A stretch of 64,000 nt of DNA, taken from positions 28,734 through 92,733 of the forward strand of contig JAREIK010004218.1 of NCBI GenBank assembly GCA_029783825.1, given 5' to 3'. Position numbers and translations under genes: made by a program. Within the stretch, counting starts at the first letter, position 1. The number at the start of each line of letters is the position of its first letter. This DNA is from Sapria himalayana (taxonomy: Eukaryota > Streptophyta > Magnoliopsida > Malpighiales > Rafflesiaceae). The notes under the pieces are model-generated. The model made no database searches. It saw nothing but the letters and a program-made list of their open reading frames with translations, and was not told where the DNA came from. Positions 50,901 through 63,000 of the stretch are shown here, in pieces.

Positions 50901-53900
50901 AGTTTATTTTTATAGAAATATTAATTACAAAATAAATTATTAGTGAGACAGATCAAATATAAATAAATTATTTTTCATCAAAAAAAATATATATCCTTAT
51001 AAAAAGAGGAAAAATTTTATAAACAAAAATTTATTATTTAGTAATATAATTTATTTTGATCTTGAATCATTTTAGATTTTGTAATTATATTTTAATTTAT
51101 ATCATTCTTATTAATAATAGTTTATTAATTTTTTATTGATCATTATTATAATATGTATTAATAAAATAATTTATATTGAATTTACATTATATATAATTAT
51201 TAAGATTATTATAACTAAATATTATATTCACATTTTACAAAAAATTAAAAATTATTTTATTTTCAAAGGTTATAACCTTTAAAAATTAAAAAAAATCAAA
51301 AAATTAAAATTTTTATTTTTTATTCTTTAAATAAATACTATAAATCACTAAAGGCCTAAACACTTAAATCACTAAACCCCAAAACACCTAAATACATAAA
51401 CCATTAAACTAGTATACCCTAAATAATAAATAATAAATCTCTATTTTATTTGAATTCATTATAGTTTTAAATATTCATTTTAATTATTTATTTGTTTATT
51501 TTTATAGAAGTATAAATTAAAAATAAATTATGAGGAAGACAAATATAATTTAAATAATTTAATTATAATAAAAAAAATATAAACTTATAAAAAGAAGCAA
51601 AACATCAAAGAAATTATTATTTAGTAATATATTTTATATTGATTTTGAATAAATTTACATTTTGCAAACATATTTTAAATAAAATCTTTATTATTAATAA
51701 TAGTTTATTAATTTTTTTTATCATTAATATAATATCTATCAATATAATTATTTATATTGAATTTACATGATGTATAATTATTAAGATTATCATAACTAAA
51801 TATAGTATTCACATATAAAAAAAATTTAAAAATTGTTATATTTTCAATAGTTATAACCTTCAAAATGATAAAAAATAACAAAAATTAATTTTTTGTTATA
51901 TCATTGTTTAAATAAAACTTATGAACCATTAAATGCCTAAACACATAAATCTCTAAACTCCTAAACCCCGAAGCTCCTAAATACATAAACCTTTAAACTC
52001 GTAAACCTTAAATAAAATTTAAATAATATATTGAAATATTAATTACAAAATAAATTATGAGTAAAACAAATATAATTTAAATAATTTATTTTTCATCAAA
52101 AAAAAATATAAGCTTATAAAAAGAAGCAAAAACTAAAAAACAAAAATTATTATTTAGTAATAAATTTTACATTGTTTTTGAATCATTTTTGGTTATTTAA
52201 ATATATTTTAATTTATATCTATCATATTAATAATAGCATATTAATTTATTTTTTGATAATTGATAACATATCTATCAATAAAATTGTTTATATTTAGTTT
52301 ATATTATATATATTTATAATGATTATTATTACTATATCTTGTATTCACATTTTAGTAAAATTTAAAATTATTATATTTTCAAAGGTTATAACCTTTGAAA
52401 ATGTGAAAAAATATCAAAAATATTTTTTTGTTATTTCATTGTTTAAATAAAACCTATAAACCACTAAATGCCTAAGAACATAAATCGCTAAACTCCTAAA
52501 TGACTAACCCTATAAATACTTAAACCATTAAACTGGTAAACACAAATAATAAATCATAAACCTCATTTTAATTTTTATTCAATATAATTTTAAATTTGTA
52601 TTTTAATTATTTATCAGTTTATTTTTATAGAAATATTAATTACAAAATAAAATATTAGTGAGACAGATCTAATTAAAATTAAAACAGTATCCCTAAATAA
52701 TAAATAAAAAATCTCATTTTTTTTCATTATAATTTTAAATATTCATTTTAATTATTTATATGTTTATTTATATATAAATATTAATTACAAAATAAATTGA
52801 GCTAGACAAATATAATTTATATAAATTATTTTTTATCAAAAAATTATAGGTAAACTTTTTAAAGAACAAATGTTAAAAACAAAAAAATTATTATACGTAT
52901 TATATTTTACTTTGCTTCTGAATCATTTTAGGTTTTGTAATTATATTTTAATTGATATCTATCTTATTAATAATAGATTGTTAATTTATTTTTTGATGAT
53001 TATTAGAATATTTATGAATAAAATTATTTATATTGAATTTACATGATATATAATTATAAAGATTATTATAACTAAATAATATATTTACATTAGAAAATAA
53101 TTTAAAAATTATTATTTTTAAAGGTTATCATCTTTGAAAATGAGATAAAATCACAAAAATAAATTTTTTCTAATTTTATTGTTTATATAAACCTATAAAA
53201 TACTAAATGCCTAAATGCTTAAATCATTAAACTCCTAAACCCAAAACCCTAAAACCCTTAAATACTTAAACATTTAAACCATATTTAAAGGTTTAAGTAT
53301 TTATAAATAATATATTAATATCTATCAATAAATAATAGTTTATTAATTTATTTTTTGATCATTATTATATTTATATTTAGTTTATTAATATCTATCAATA
53401 AATTGTTTATTTTTAATTTACATGATATATAAGTATTAAGTTTATTATAACTAAATATTGTATTTACATTTGAAAAAAATTTAAAAATTATATATTTATA
53501 AAGGTTATAACCTTCAAAATTGATAAAAATTTGAAAATAAATTTTTTGTTATTTCATTATTTAAATAAACATATAAACTACCTAAATGACTATACACTTA
53601 AATCACTAAACTCCTACAACTCCTAAATACCTAAAACCATTAAACCGGTATACCTAAATAATTAATCATAACTCTCATTTTTATTTGTATTCATTATAAT
53701 TTTAATATTCATTTTAATTATTTATTAGTTTTTTTTAAAGGAATATAATTGAAAAATAAAATATGACTGAGAAAAATATAATTTAATTAACTTATCTCAT
53801 CAAAAAAATTTTATAATCTTATAAACTGAATCATAAATTTTAAAATAAAAAATTATTATTTAGTAATATATTTTACTTTGATTTTGATTCATTTTATGTT

Positions 53901-54203
53901 TTGCAAATATATTTTAATTAATATCTATCTTATTAATAATAGTTTATTAATCTATTTTCTATGATTCGTATTATATATCGATCAATAAAATATTTATATT
54001 GAATTTACATGATATTTAATTTTTATGATTATTTAATTAAATATTGTATTAACATTTGAAAAAATTTAATAATTATAATATTTTCAATGGTATAACCTTG
54101 AAACTGACAAAAAATCATAAAAATATTTTTTTTATTTAATTATTTAAATAAACCCTATAACCACAAAATAACTAAATTCTTGAATACTAAACTTCTAAAC
54201 CCT
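47931..54203 (-). repeat. AT-rich satellite array, block I, - orientation
   Basis: About ten reverse monomers, including long forms at 50940 and 52650 and the marker monomer CCCCGAAGCTCC at 51966 (6935 bp from the one at 45031). The part from 53220 to 54203 is more diverged and rearranged, with a small inverted piece near 53260-53310. Octamer units here come closest to telomere-like text, for example CAAAACCCTAAAACCC at about 53242-53257. The array ends at TAAACCCT (54196-54203), where a poly(A)-tailed insertion begins. Confidence 0.92.
53260..53312. repeat. Local inverted repeat in rearranged monomer
   Basis: AAATACTTAAAC (from about 53260) is matched about 20 bp later by GTTTAAGTATTT (ending about 53311), followed by satellite sequence from another part of the monomer. 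It looks like a small inversion or fold-back rearrangement. Confidence 0.65.
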
Positions 54204-55496
54204 GATATTGCTGCACCACACAACATAGCGACGGACCACAGTACACACGTGCACATATATTGTCCATCTGGTGTTGCATTAGAGGGGCCAGCAAGTCCCT
54301 GCAAGCAACTAGAGGTATGGGCCACCAGCTGTAGAGGGCCCCACTAGCATGCCAGGGATGATAGCATTCACACAACTGAAGTGACGAGCAAAGTGGTCGG
54401 GAAGTAAACCCAGGAGTAGCTAGGAGTAGGTCACCTGCACCTATCAGGAAGCATAGAGAGCCACCCAAAAGTCACCCCAACAGGAGTAGCAGGTAATCCA
54501 TGATTAATTGGAGAGACGGGCAAAATCCGAAGCATCACCCAAGCAGGGGCCCAAGTAAGCTAATGGCGTCCAGACCAGCCGTACGGGAGCGAAGATTCAA
54601 ACTTGTAGTTTATGTTTGTAGTCTTAATTGTATTTGGACTTTGTATGCACCATGTACTTGTAGAGAAGAATCATGACATACTCCACACACCACTTTTGTC
54701 AGTTCTATAAGGTAGCATGGGAATGAGGGCAACTAGAACCATGAGTATCTCTAAGTGAGGCCCACTAATGCATTTTGTATATACACATTAGGCGATCCTA
54801 CACTTTCATGAGTCGAAGACTCATCTTTATAGCATTTTGTAATTTTACTTGTACTTCTAGCTAGGCTGTACGATTAGATAATTAGACTATGAGATGGACC
54901 TCATCACACATGCACACCGATACATGCATATTTTTTGATATTTTATCAGTGCAACATACAGCCACTTCGTGGAGCTTGAGGAGAAAGCATTCTAACCAAG
55001 CGGTACTCTTTTGTAGATCAATGGAGCAAAAGAATGTGTAATTCAAAGGTGAGAATGAATTGACAAAGTGCCTTAGATATGGACTTGTGGATTTATGGGT
55101 ATTCAATTTTCATATTTTCCACTGCATAGCAATGACAGGCAAACACTTGATGCTGCATGTCAAACACATGCACAATCTTATATTTGCATAGTTTTAATAT
55201 GGTGCATCATTCAGGCTCATCCAAAAGGCTTGGACAAATCCGAATGGAAAGGATGCAGTGTGCATAATGACTCAATGCCAACTCTGAAGTCAGGGAATGC
55301 CATGTGATTTTAGTTGTATTCGTATCCTTGTAATTATTAGGCATTATGTTTTTTTATGTATTTTATGCATAAAATCATTAAGGTGCATAAGATTTGGTGG
55401 GATGGCCTAAATTAGTTAGCTTTTTAGTCTCTTGTAAGTTGTGTGCCTAAATGATAAATAAAGTGTGTATTTTCCAAAAAAAAACAAAAAAAAAAA
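54204..55496 (+). mobile_element. Probable retroposed transcript or LINE 3' fragment with poly(A) tail
   Basis: About 1.3 kb of mixed-composition sequence unlike the satellite ends in an AATAAA signal (55457-55462) and, 14 bp later, an A-rich tail (55476-55496, one C). The octamer TAAACCCT occurs at both borders (54196-54203 and 55497-55504), a possible target-site duplication, though TAAACCCT is common in this locus. No protein domain was recognised. The short frames 54187-54468 (-), 54882-55106 (-) and 55095-55307 (+) show no known motif. It may be a non-coding RNA retrocopy, a 3'-UTR, or a truncated LINE. The source is unknown. Confidence 0.5.
55457..55462 (+). promoter_or_regulatory. Polyadenylation signal AATAAA of the retroposed sequence
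   Basis: AATAAA lies 13-14 bp before the start of the A tail at 55476, the spacing expected for a canonical signal and cleavage site. It defines the + strand as the transcribed strand of the insert. Confidence 0.65.
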
Positions 55497-55572
55497 TAAA
55501 CCCTAAACTTTAAATCCTAAACCTTAAAGCATAAACTATAACCCTAACCCATAAACTCTAAATCCTAAATCT
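55497..55572 (+). repeat. Degenerate plant telomere-type heptamers (TAAACCC)n
   Basis: Eleven consecutive units start with TAA(A) at 55497, 55504, 55511, 55518, 55525, 55532, 55539, 55545, 55552, 55559 and 55566. All are 7 bp except one of 6. The first unit is exactly TAAACCC, the plant telomere heptamer (C-rich strand). This contrasts with the 8-bp period in the satellite monomers and directly abuts the A tail. Confidence 0.8.
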
Positions 55573-55680
55573 CATGTTTTGCACTTTTATAATCAATGAC
55601 TAAGTGTTAAATTTAAATTAAAATTCACAACTTTTTGGAATGTCACAGATTTATCTTTTTGTTTATGCAACACAAAGTCA
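55573..55680. other. Short non-coding spacer
   Basis: No gene or repeat recognised between the telomere-like heptamers and the dispersed repeat. Confidence 0.4.
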
Positions 55681-56110
55681 TTACTCAAGGGGTGAGTTAT
55701 GGATTCAGTCTCTTTCTTGCTTTAGATTATTGTAGCTTTAGCAATGGTGATGATTGCATATTTTGTCTCCAGAACACAAAATCATATCGATGAGAATATG
55801 CAATAACTTGTGTCTCTCTGTTGAACATATTATTATGGCACTAAGAATGATCATGAATACATATTTAATCACTATAATACTGGGTCACAGTATTGGATAT
55901 AACCATAGTTTGTGCATTTTATCTTTATATTGCAAAGTCATTGCACTAGGAATGATTATAACTTTGGACATTCCTCAAGAACAAAAGTCATGACCGTATA
56001 AATAGTTAAAGCTCGAGTACTACTCTTTATAACTTTCTATAGCTAAAATTCTTGGGATTGGAAATATCACTCTTGCTTTTTCCTTTGATTTGTGACCTCA
56101 AGTGTCAATA
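55681..56110 (+). repeat. Dispersed diverged repeat, copy B (probable LTR-element remnant)
   Basis: Same-strand homologue of 12786-13250, with similar order of words but considerable divergence and indels. Both lie in the same kind of non-satellite island as a copia-like 3' end. The 55754-55993 open frame falls inside this repeat, is not conserved in copy A, and is not taken as a gene. Confidence 0.5.
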
Positions 56111-56502
56111 TGCAAGACTAATATTTTGAGCAATGATTAAAACCTTTTATACATTTGAATATGATTCATTTGCACCTTTTTGGGTATTGTGAGCTTGTAT
56201 ACATAACTCATTTAATATAAAACAAAGAAATGATACTTTTCATATCCATGAGGATATAAAATAAAGGCTTAGACATGCCAATAAAATAAATTTTTTGATT
56301 CTTGATTGAAAGAGAGCCCATATTTCTTGCCCTGCTCAAACCACATGGGGCTAGTTTGTTCTAATAGGCTACAAGGTGGTTATTTTTTTAGAGGTGAACT
56401 ATGTTTTAAAAAATTTGCTTTGAGTGTGTGCATGAGAGATATTTTAGAAGAAATTACAATAATCAATATAAATAGCATCCTCAACAACTAGCTGTTCCAA
56501 CA
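56111..56502 (-). mobile_element. Possible copia-type LTR segment
   Basis: On the minus strand this begins TGTTGGAACAGCTAG at 56502, immediately downstream (minus sense) of the copia-like pol tail, as a 3' LTR would. The other LTR end (CA plus target duplication) was not found, so the left limit is arbitrary. A frame on the opposite strand (56306-56491) has no recognisable motif. Confidence 0.35.
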
Positions 56503-56668
56503 CATAGGGGTACAACTTTGGTTTAGCCTGTTAGCGTACATGAGTCAAATTACCTTTGATAGCCCAGTGATTCAACATCAAATATGATGAGACTTAATAG
56601 AGATAAACTAAAAGCTACTATTATTTTAGTTAGAGCTTTAGCAATCATTCTAGAGTTGAGAGAAGAAC
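56503..56668 (-). mobile_element. Copia-like 3' end (end of pol to LTR start), copy B
   Basis: Inverted, closely similar copy of 18944-19122. It encodes the same MIAKALTK-like tail on the minus strand, with the same downstream text and the same junction to satellite ('cagtataatt...taaataaattattttaatt' side). The shared chimeric junction means the two copies descend from one event. Confidence 0.6.
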
Positions 56669-59322
56669 AAAATAAATTATTTTAATTATTCAGTATAATT
56701 TTAAAATTTATTTTAATTATTTATCAGTTAATTTTTATATAAATATTAATTACAAAATAAATTATTAGTGAGACAGATCTAATTTAAATTAAATAGGTAT
56801 ATCCTAAATAATAAAGAATAAATCTCATTTTTTTATTATAATTTAAAATATTCATTTTAATTATTTATTCGTTTATTATTATTAAATATTAATAACAATA
56901 TAAATTATGAATTAGACAAATATAATTTATATAAATTATTTTTCATCAAAAAATATAGATAAACTTATAAAAAAGAAAAAATTTTAGAAAAAAATTATTA
57001 TATTGTAATATATTTTGCTTTCCTTCTGAATCATTTTAGGTTTTTTAATTATATTTTAATTGATATCTATCTTATTAATAATCAATTATTAATTTATTTT
57101 TTGATCATTATTAGAATATTTATCAATAAAATTATTTATATTAAATTTATATGAAATAAATATATAATGATTATTATAACTAAATAATGAATTCACTTCG
57201 AAAAAAATTTAAAAATTATTATATTTTCTAAGGTTGAAAACTTTGAAAATATCAAAAAATAATAAAAATTAATTTTTTGTTTTCTTATTTTTCAATAAAA
57301 CCTATAAACTACTAAATGCATACATAGTTAAATAAGTAAACTCCTTGACCCCGTAATTCCTAAATACAGTAACCATAAAACCGATATATAATACATAATA
57401 AATAATAAATCTAATTTTTATTTCTATTTATTATAATTTTAAATATTCATTTTAATTATTTATAGTTTATTTTTATAGAATATTTATTACAAAATAAATT
57501 ATGAGTGCAACAAATATAATTAAAATAATTTATTTTTAATGAAAAATATATATACGCATATAAAAGAAGTAAAATTTAAAAATTTAAAATTATTAACTAA
57601 TATAATTTACTTTAATTTTGAATCAATTTGGGTTTTTTAAATATTTTTTAATTAATTTCTATCTTTTTATTATTAATTTATTAATTTAATTTTTGATCAT
57701 TATTATAATCTATCAATAAAATCTTTTATATTGAATGTATATGATATATAATTATTAATATTAATATAACAAAAATTTATATTTACATTTAAAAAAATTT
57801 TAAAAATTATTATATTTTCAAAGGTTATAACCTATGAAAATGAGAAAAAATTATAATTTTTTTTATTATTTTATGTTTAAATAAAACCTATAAACCACTA
57901 AATGCCTAAAAGCATAAATCGATAAATTTTCAAATAACAAAACATCTATAAACTTAAACCATTAAACTGGTATACATTAATATTAATTCATAAATCTCAT
58001 TTTAATATTTATTCAGTATAATTTTAAATTTTTATTTTAATTATTTATCAATTTATTTTTATAGAAATATTAATTACAAAATAAATTATTAGTGAGACAG
58101 ATCTAATTTAAATTAGACTGGTATACCCAAAATAATATAGAATAAATCTGAATATTATTTTTTTCATTATAATTTTAAATAATCATTTTAATTATTTATT
58201 TGTTTATTTTTATATAAATATTTATTAAAAAATAAATTATGAGTTAGACAAATATAATTTATATAAATTAATTTTCATCAAAAAAATATGGATAAACTTT
58301 TTAAAAGAATAAAAAATTTAAAACAACAAATTATTATATAGTAATATATTTTGATTTCTTCTGAATCATTTTTATTGAATATCAATAAAATTATTTATAT
58401 TGAATTTATATGATATATAATTATTAATATTATTATAACTAAATTGTATTCACATTTTAAAAAATTGTAAATATTATTATATTTTCAAAGGTTATAACCT
58501 ATGAAAATGGTAACAAATTATCGAAAATTTTTTTTTATTTTTTTTTTTATATAAAACCTATACACCACTAAAAGCCTAAAAAATAAATTGCTAAAGTCCT
58601 AACTACAAAACCTCTAAATACTTAAACTATTAAATTTGTATACATTAATAATAAATCTTAAATCTCCTTTTAATTTTTATTCAGTATAATTTTAAATTTT
58701 TATTTTAATTATTTATCAGTTTATTTTTATAGAAATATTAATTACAAAATAAATTATTAGTGAGACGGATCTAATTTAAATTAAACCGATATCCCTAAAT
58801 AATATATAATAAAAATAAATAATAAATCTCATTTTTTTAATTATAATTTTAAATATTCATTTTAATTATTTATTTATTTATTTATATATAAATATTAATT
58901 ACAAAATAAATTATGAGTTAGACAAATATAATTTATATAAATTATTTTTCATCTAAATTATAGATAAACTTATTAAAAAAAATACAAAAACAAAAAATTA
59001 TTATATAGTAATATATTTTTTTTTGCTTCTGAATCAATTTAAGTTTTGTAATTATATTATAATTAATATCTATCTTATTATTAATGGATTATAAATTTAT
59101 TTTTTGATTATTATTAAAATATTTCTCAATAAATTTGTTTATATTGAATTTATAAGATATATAAATATAATGATTAGTATAACTAAAAATTGTATTAACA
59201 TTTGAAAAAAAATTAAAAATATTATATTTTCAAAGGATATAACCTTTGAAAATATCAAAAAATAATAAAAATAATTTTTTTTTATTTTATTTTTTAAATA
59301 AAACCTATAAACCACTAAATGC
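56669..59322 (-). repeat. AT-rich satellite array, block J, - orientation, left flank of hAT copy 3
   Basis: About four reverse monomers with long-form segments at 56760, 58090 and 58750. The monomer next to the transposon carries the same private variants as at copies 1 and 2 (ATTATTAATGGATTAT near 59072, TTGATTATTATT near 59104, GATTAGTATAACT near 59172, and GAGACGGATC near 58763). It ends with the left target duplication CTAAATGC (59315-59322). Confidence 0.92.
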
Positions 59323-62300
59323 TAGGGGTTGGACGGGACTGGATGGGAATTACAAATATCCACATCCTTCCCACAGTTCGGATATTTTTTTTTGAAGATC
59401 TACACCCATCCCATAGGTTGAAAATATCGTGATTGGATGAGATATAGAATGGGGACTTTGGGTAGGAGAAAACTATTTCGGGATGGAACGGAGTTGAAAC
59501 ATTTTTTTCAATTTATATTATTCAAACTAGCCAAGTTAGTTCATGTCGAAACCATTTGTTTTACCATTTATCATTCCTTAATTATGTATCTTACAAACTC
59601 AAATTGGGCCAATTTTGTTTTGTCAAATAGACTGAATACCGCAAACGAGTTCCATTACCTTGTCAAAAGCTTTGATGTGCAGAAAAAGATAGAATTGTTA
59701 AATAGAATGGGAATGAGTTGTGTGTTAATTTGGTTCTTTGTTTTGGCACAAGTTGGCTTTGTTCAGCTGAGTGAAAGTTAACCATAATAGCAATACTACA
59801 TTTTTTAAATAATTACTTAAAATATTAAGGAATAGCTAAAGATGACCACAAACATTGGTAGCAGCAATTACTACTTAAGTAATTGATAAAATTAGGCAGC
59901 TTAATATAACAAAAAAAATACAACTAATTACAACCATGATAATAATCATTTCAAAGGTCATCCCAGAATAGCTACAAAAATCCAAACCCAATTAATTATC
60001 TCTTCTACAACTCCTCCCTTTTCTTCCTCCACTGTAGAAGGACAACCAAAGATGAAAATGTGTTAATCATATAGACATAAATTTCTAAGATGAAAGAGTA
60101 ATAAATAAACAAAATATTACCTTATAAAATTTAATACACCCATTCCAAATTTAGTTGGCCAACTATAGTTGGAAGAATATTTGGATCTTGAGACCATCTG
60201 AAAATTGTAATTGAACCATTATTTTATTTAACTGAATGAATAAAATAAGTAAAAGTGAAATTAAAATTTACAAGATTTGTATACTAACCTGATTCTTTAT
60301 CATTAAGGTCTTGAATTAATTATTCAATTTCAATAGGTTTGTTTGAGCTTCTCAACTAATCTTGTAGACATATGAGAACTTCAGCTATAATAGGTATTAA
60401 AGAACTCCTAAATTTATCTAAAGTTCTCCCCCCAGTGCTACATGTAGATTCCTAGGCCACAGTAGATGCTAGGATAGAAAATACATTTCTTGCTACCTTT
60501 TCAAAAAAAAAGGATACCTAACCTCTTTACCATCCACCAGTTTAGGACATCAAAATCAATCCTATTTTTTTCAAGTTTGTCCTCCAAGTACCTATCCAAC
60601 TCTTCCAAAGCTGCAACTTCTTGTTCTTTCTCCAATTCAACAAAAAAATCATCAACATAAGTATCACTACCATCAAAGAAATCATCATTTTTCTTCAACA
60701 TAGTAGAAGAGAAATCATCTTCTTTTGATTCATCTTCATTTAAATCTTTATAATCATCCATCATCTCATTTAAAGCATTTATAACCTTTTTCACCAAATT
60801 TTTAGCCAATTCCTCTCCATAATGCTAAGTGTACTTAACCTTGAGATATTTGAGCTTATATCTAGGATCCAACACTCCTACTACAAAAGCTTTATATTTG
60901 TTGACTGAAGATAACCCCAATATTTGTTGAATTTATGCCTCATTTTTATACCCATTTTAGACTCTATTGTATCTCAACTATTTTCACAAAGCTTAATTTT
61001 TTTAAAAATTCGAATAATCTGAGGAAAATAAACACTAGAGGTAGAATATTATGAGCCAGAAAATTTACAAGTTACCTCATAAAAAGTTTTAAAGAAACAA
61101 GCCAAAATTTTGGCATTTGTTCAGTCTCTCTTAGTTGGAACGTTTGAACCAAACTCCTTCAAAAACCTTTTGTCATTGTCCTCCAACTTATCAAATTCTT
61201 TTTGATATTTTATATCAGTTTGTAGCATCAAATGAGTTGAATTCCATCTTATAAGACAATCTAATTGCAATGAAGATCTACATGTCATGTTTGCTTCTTC
61301 AACACATAACTTAAACATATCTAATCTTTTAGGACTGCACCTCACATATTTCACCACACCTCTAATTTTTTGAATAGCACCCTCAACTACTGCAATTCCA
61401 TCTCTGACACTTAAGTTTAGTATATGAGCATGACATCTCATATGAAAATGCTCGCCTCTCAAAGGTACAACACTTTTCTTCAAAAGTCTTTTTTTCAATT
61501 GTTCAACTGCAACATCATTATTTGATGCATTGTCAATAGTAATGAACATCAACTTTCTCAACCCCTATTCATTCATGCAAAACTCAATAGCATTTCTAAT
61601 ATTAACACCAGAATGACTATTAATTTCACAAAAGTTCAAAAGCTTTTTATGCATATTCCTTTGCGAATCAATGAAATGAACATTCAAACATATATAAGAT
61701 AAATTTTGAATGCTAGTCCAAGTGTCGGTAGTCAATGAAACTCTACAACAATGAGATGATATGCCATCAAATAATTTCTTCTTTTCCTTCACAAACAAAG
61801 AAAAACAATCCCTCAATATAGAGTGCCTAGATGGAATTCTAAATTGAGGGTAACTAACTTCACAAAACTCCTTAAACTCATCCCTCTCAACAAAACAAAA
61901 AGGCAATTCATCTTTTATGATCATTTTCACCAAAGCCTCCCTAACTAGTTGTTGATCAAATGTCCAACAAGTTAATTTGTTATCCTCTGAACTAGTACGT
62001 TTAGTGAAACTAAACAAAGATTCTGACTTGTCTTTACCTTTGTGAGCTTCTATTAATTCTTTTTTGTGTGGAAATTTACTACAAGTCTCTCTCAAGTATT
62101 TCCATAAACCCGAAGTACCTTGATCACTTTTTGCCAAATATTCTTTCCTACACCATATACAAGCTGCTCTACCATTTTCATTTCCCTCTGAATCAACTAA
62201 TATCTCATAAGTTTCTCAAACAGCACTTATACTTTTTATGAGTTTGAGGTTCAGATGTACCATGACTTTCTTTTACAATTGGAATTAAAGAACCTGCCGT

Positions 62301-63000
62301 AACAATTGGAGGGTTCATGAAAGGATGATGATTGGATTTACCAGTACTTTGATCATTTGTGATGTGATCATCTTCTATTTATTGTATTTTTCGTTTGCCG
62401 ATGGATTGTATCATCTGCATTCTGATTGATTAATATGATATGTTAAGCAAAAATACATATAAATTTTTCAAACAAGCAAGCTCTACAAAACTAACTATAA
62501 TATATTCTGCCCACTCATTCGGACCATCACAACACCGCAACCAATACTCAACAAAACTGACTGAGACACATAATACTAATAATTAATCACTTAATTCACA
62601 TCATAAAAACAAACCAAAAGGCTGGTGACATCTAAGAAATGGAGAAGGCAACCAAAAGTGCGACGACAAGGGCTGGACCTATCTGACACAGTTGGAATGG
62701 CGTGTAGTGGCCTGGAACTTGTCGCAACAGCAATAGGTGCGTCGGAATTGGATGAGCAGTAGCAGAATTGGTGGCATCTTCATGTTATATATATATATAT
62801 ATTCCTTGTTATAGTATCAGTTTTTTAGTACGGGATGGTTCTCGGGATGGATATTTCTTAAGATCCGGAATCATCGAAAAGAAAAAATGTGACCGAATGA
62901 CACGGGAAAAGTAAAAGTCAACTGATTTTTCTAAGTCTTGATTCTTTTTAGCAAGACTTCGGGTTGGGTCGCAAATCTCTGAGTCCTGCTAGCAGCCCTA
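59323..63000 (-). mobile_element. hAT-superfamily DNA transposon, copy 3, full length (3678 bp)
   Basis: Transposase on the minus strand. The termini are TAGGGGTTGG on the left and AGCAGCCCTA on the right, with terminal repeats TAGGGGTTG/TAGGGCTGC. The 8-bp flanks CTAAATGC (59315-59322) and ATAAATGC (63001-63008) differ at one base. The structure is collinear with copy 2: left non-coding region with GGGATGG-type subterminal words, broken transposase, right non-coding region with (TA)n at about 62785-62802. This is the best-preserved transposase of the three but still not intact. Confidence 0.93.
60285..62420 (-). pseudogene. hAT transposase pseudogene (RICESLEEPER-like), copy 3
   Basis: Minus-strand order: N-terminal EDDHITNDQSTGK-like region (about 62330-62385); BED zinc finger CIWCRKEYL...LWKYLRETC (about 62085-62165), with Tyr at the position of the usual His; catalytic region 1 LTTDTWTSIQNLSYIC (about 61695-61740); ITIDNASNNDV (61510-61542); CHAHILNL (about 61411-61436), intact here; RWNSTHLMLQ (about 61219-61249); a middle DPRYKLKYLKV-type region (about 60840-60875); and a degraded hATC domain (60330-60535). 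Open pieces 61565-62137, 61121-61561 and 60501-60809 are interrupted by stops (one separates the first two near 61562) and frameshifts. A start codon near 62420 is plausible but followed by a stop within about 20 codons. Confidence 0.92.

Noticed and set aside
54187..54468. Possible Cys-rich peptide gene on the minus strand
   Set aside because: No recognisable motif, and the frame begins inside satellite-derived sequence and lies at the 5' border of the poly(A)-tailed insert on the antisense strand.
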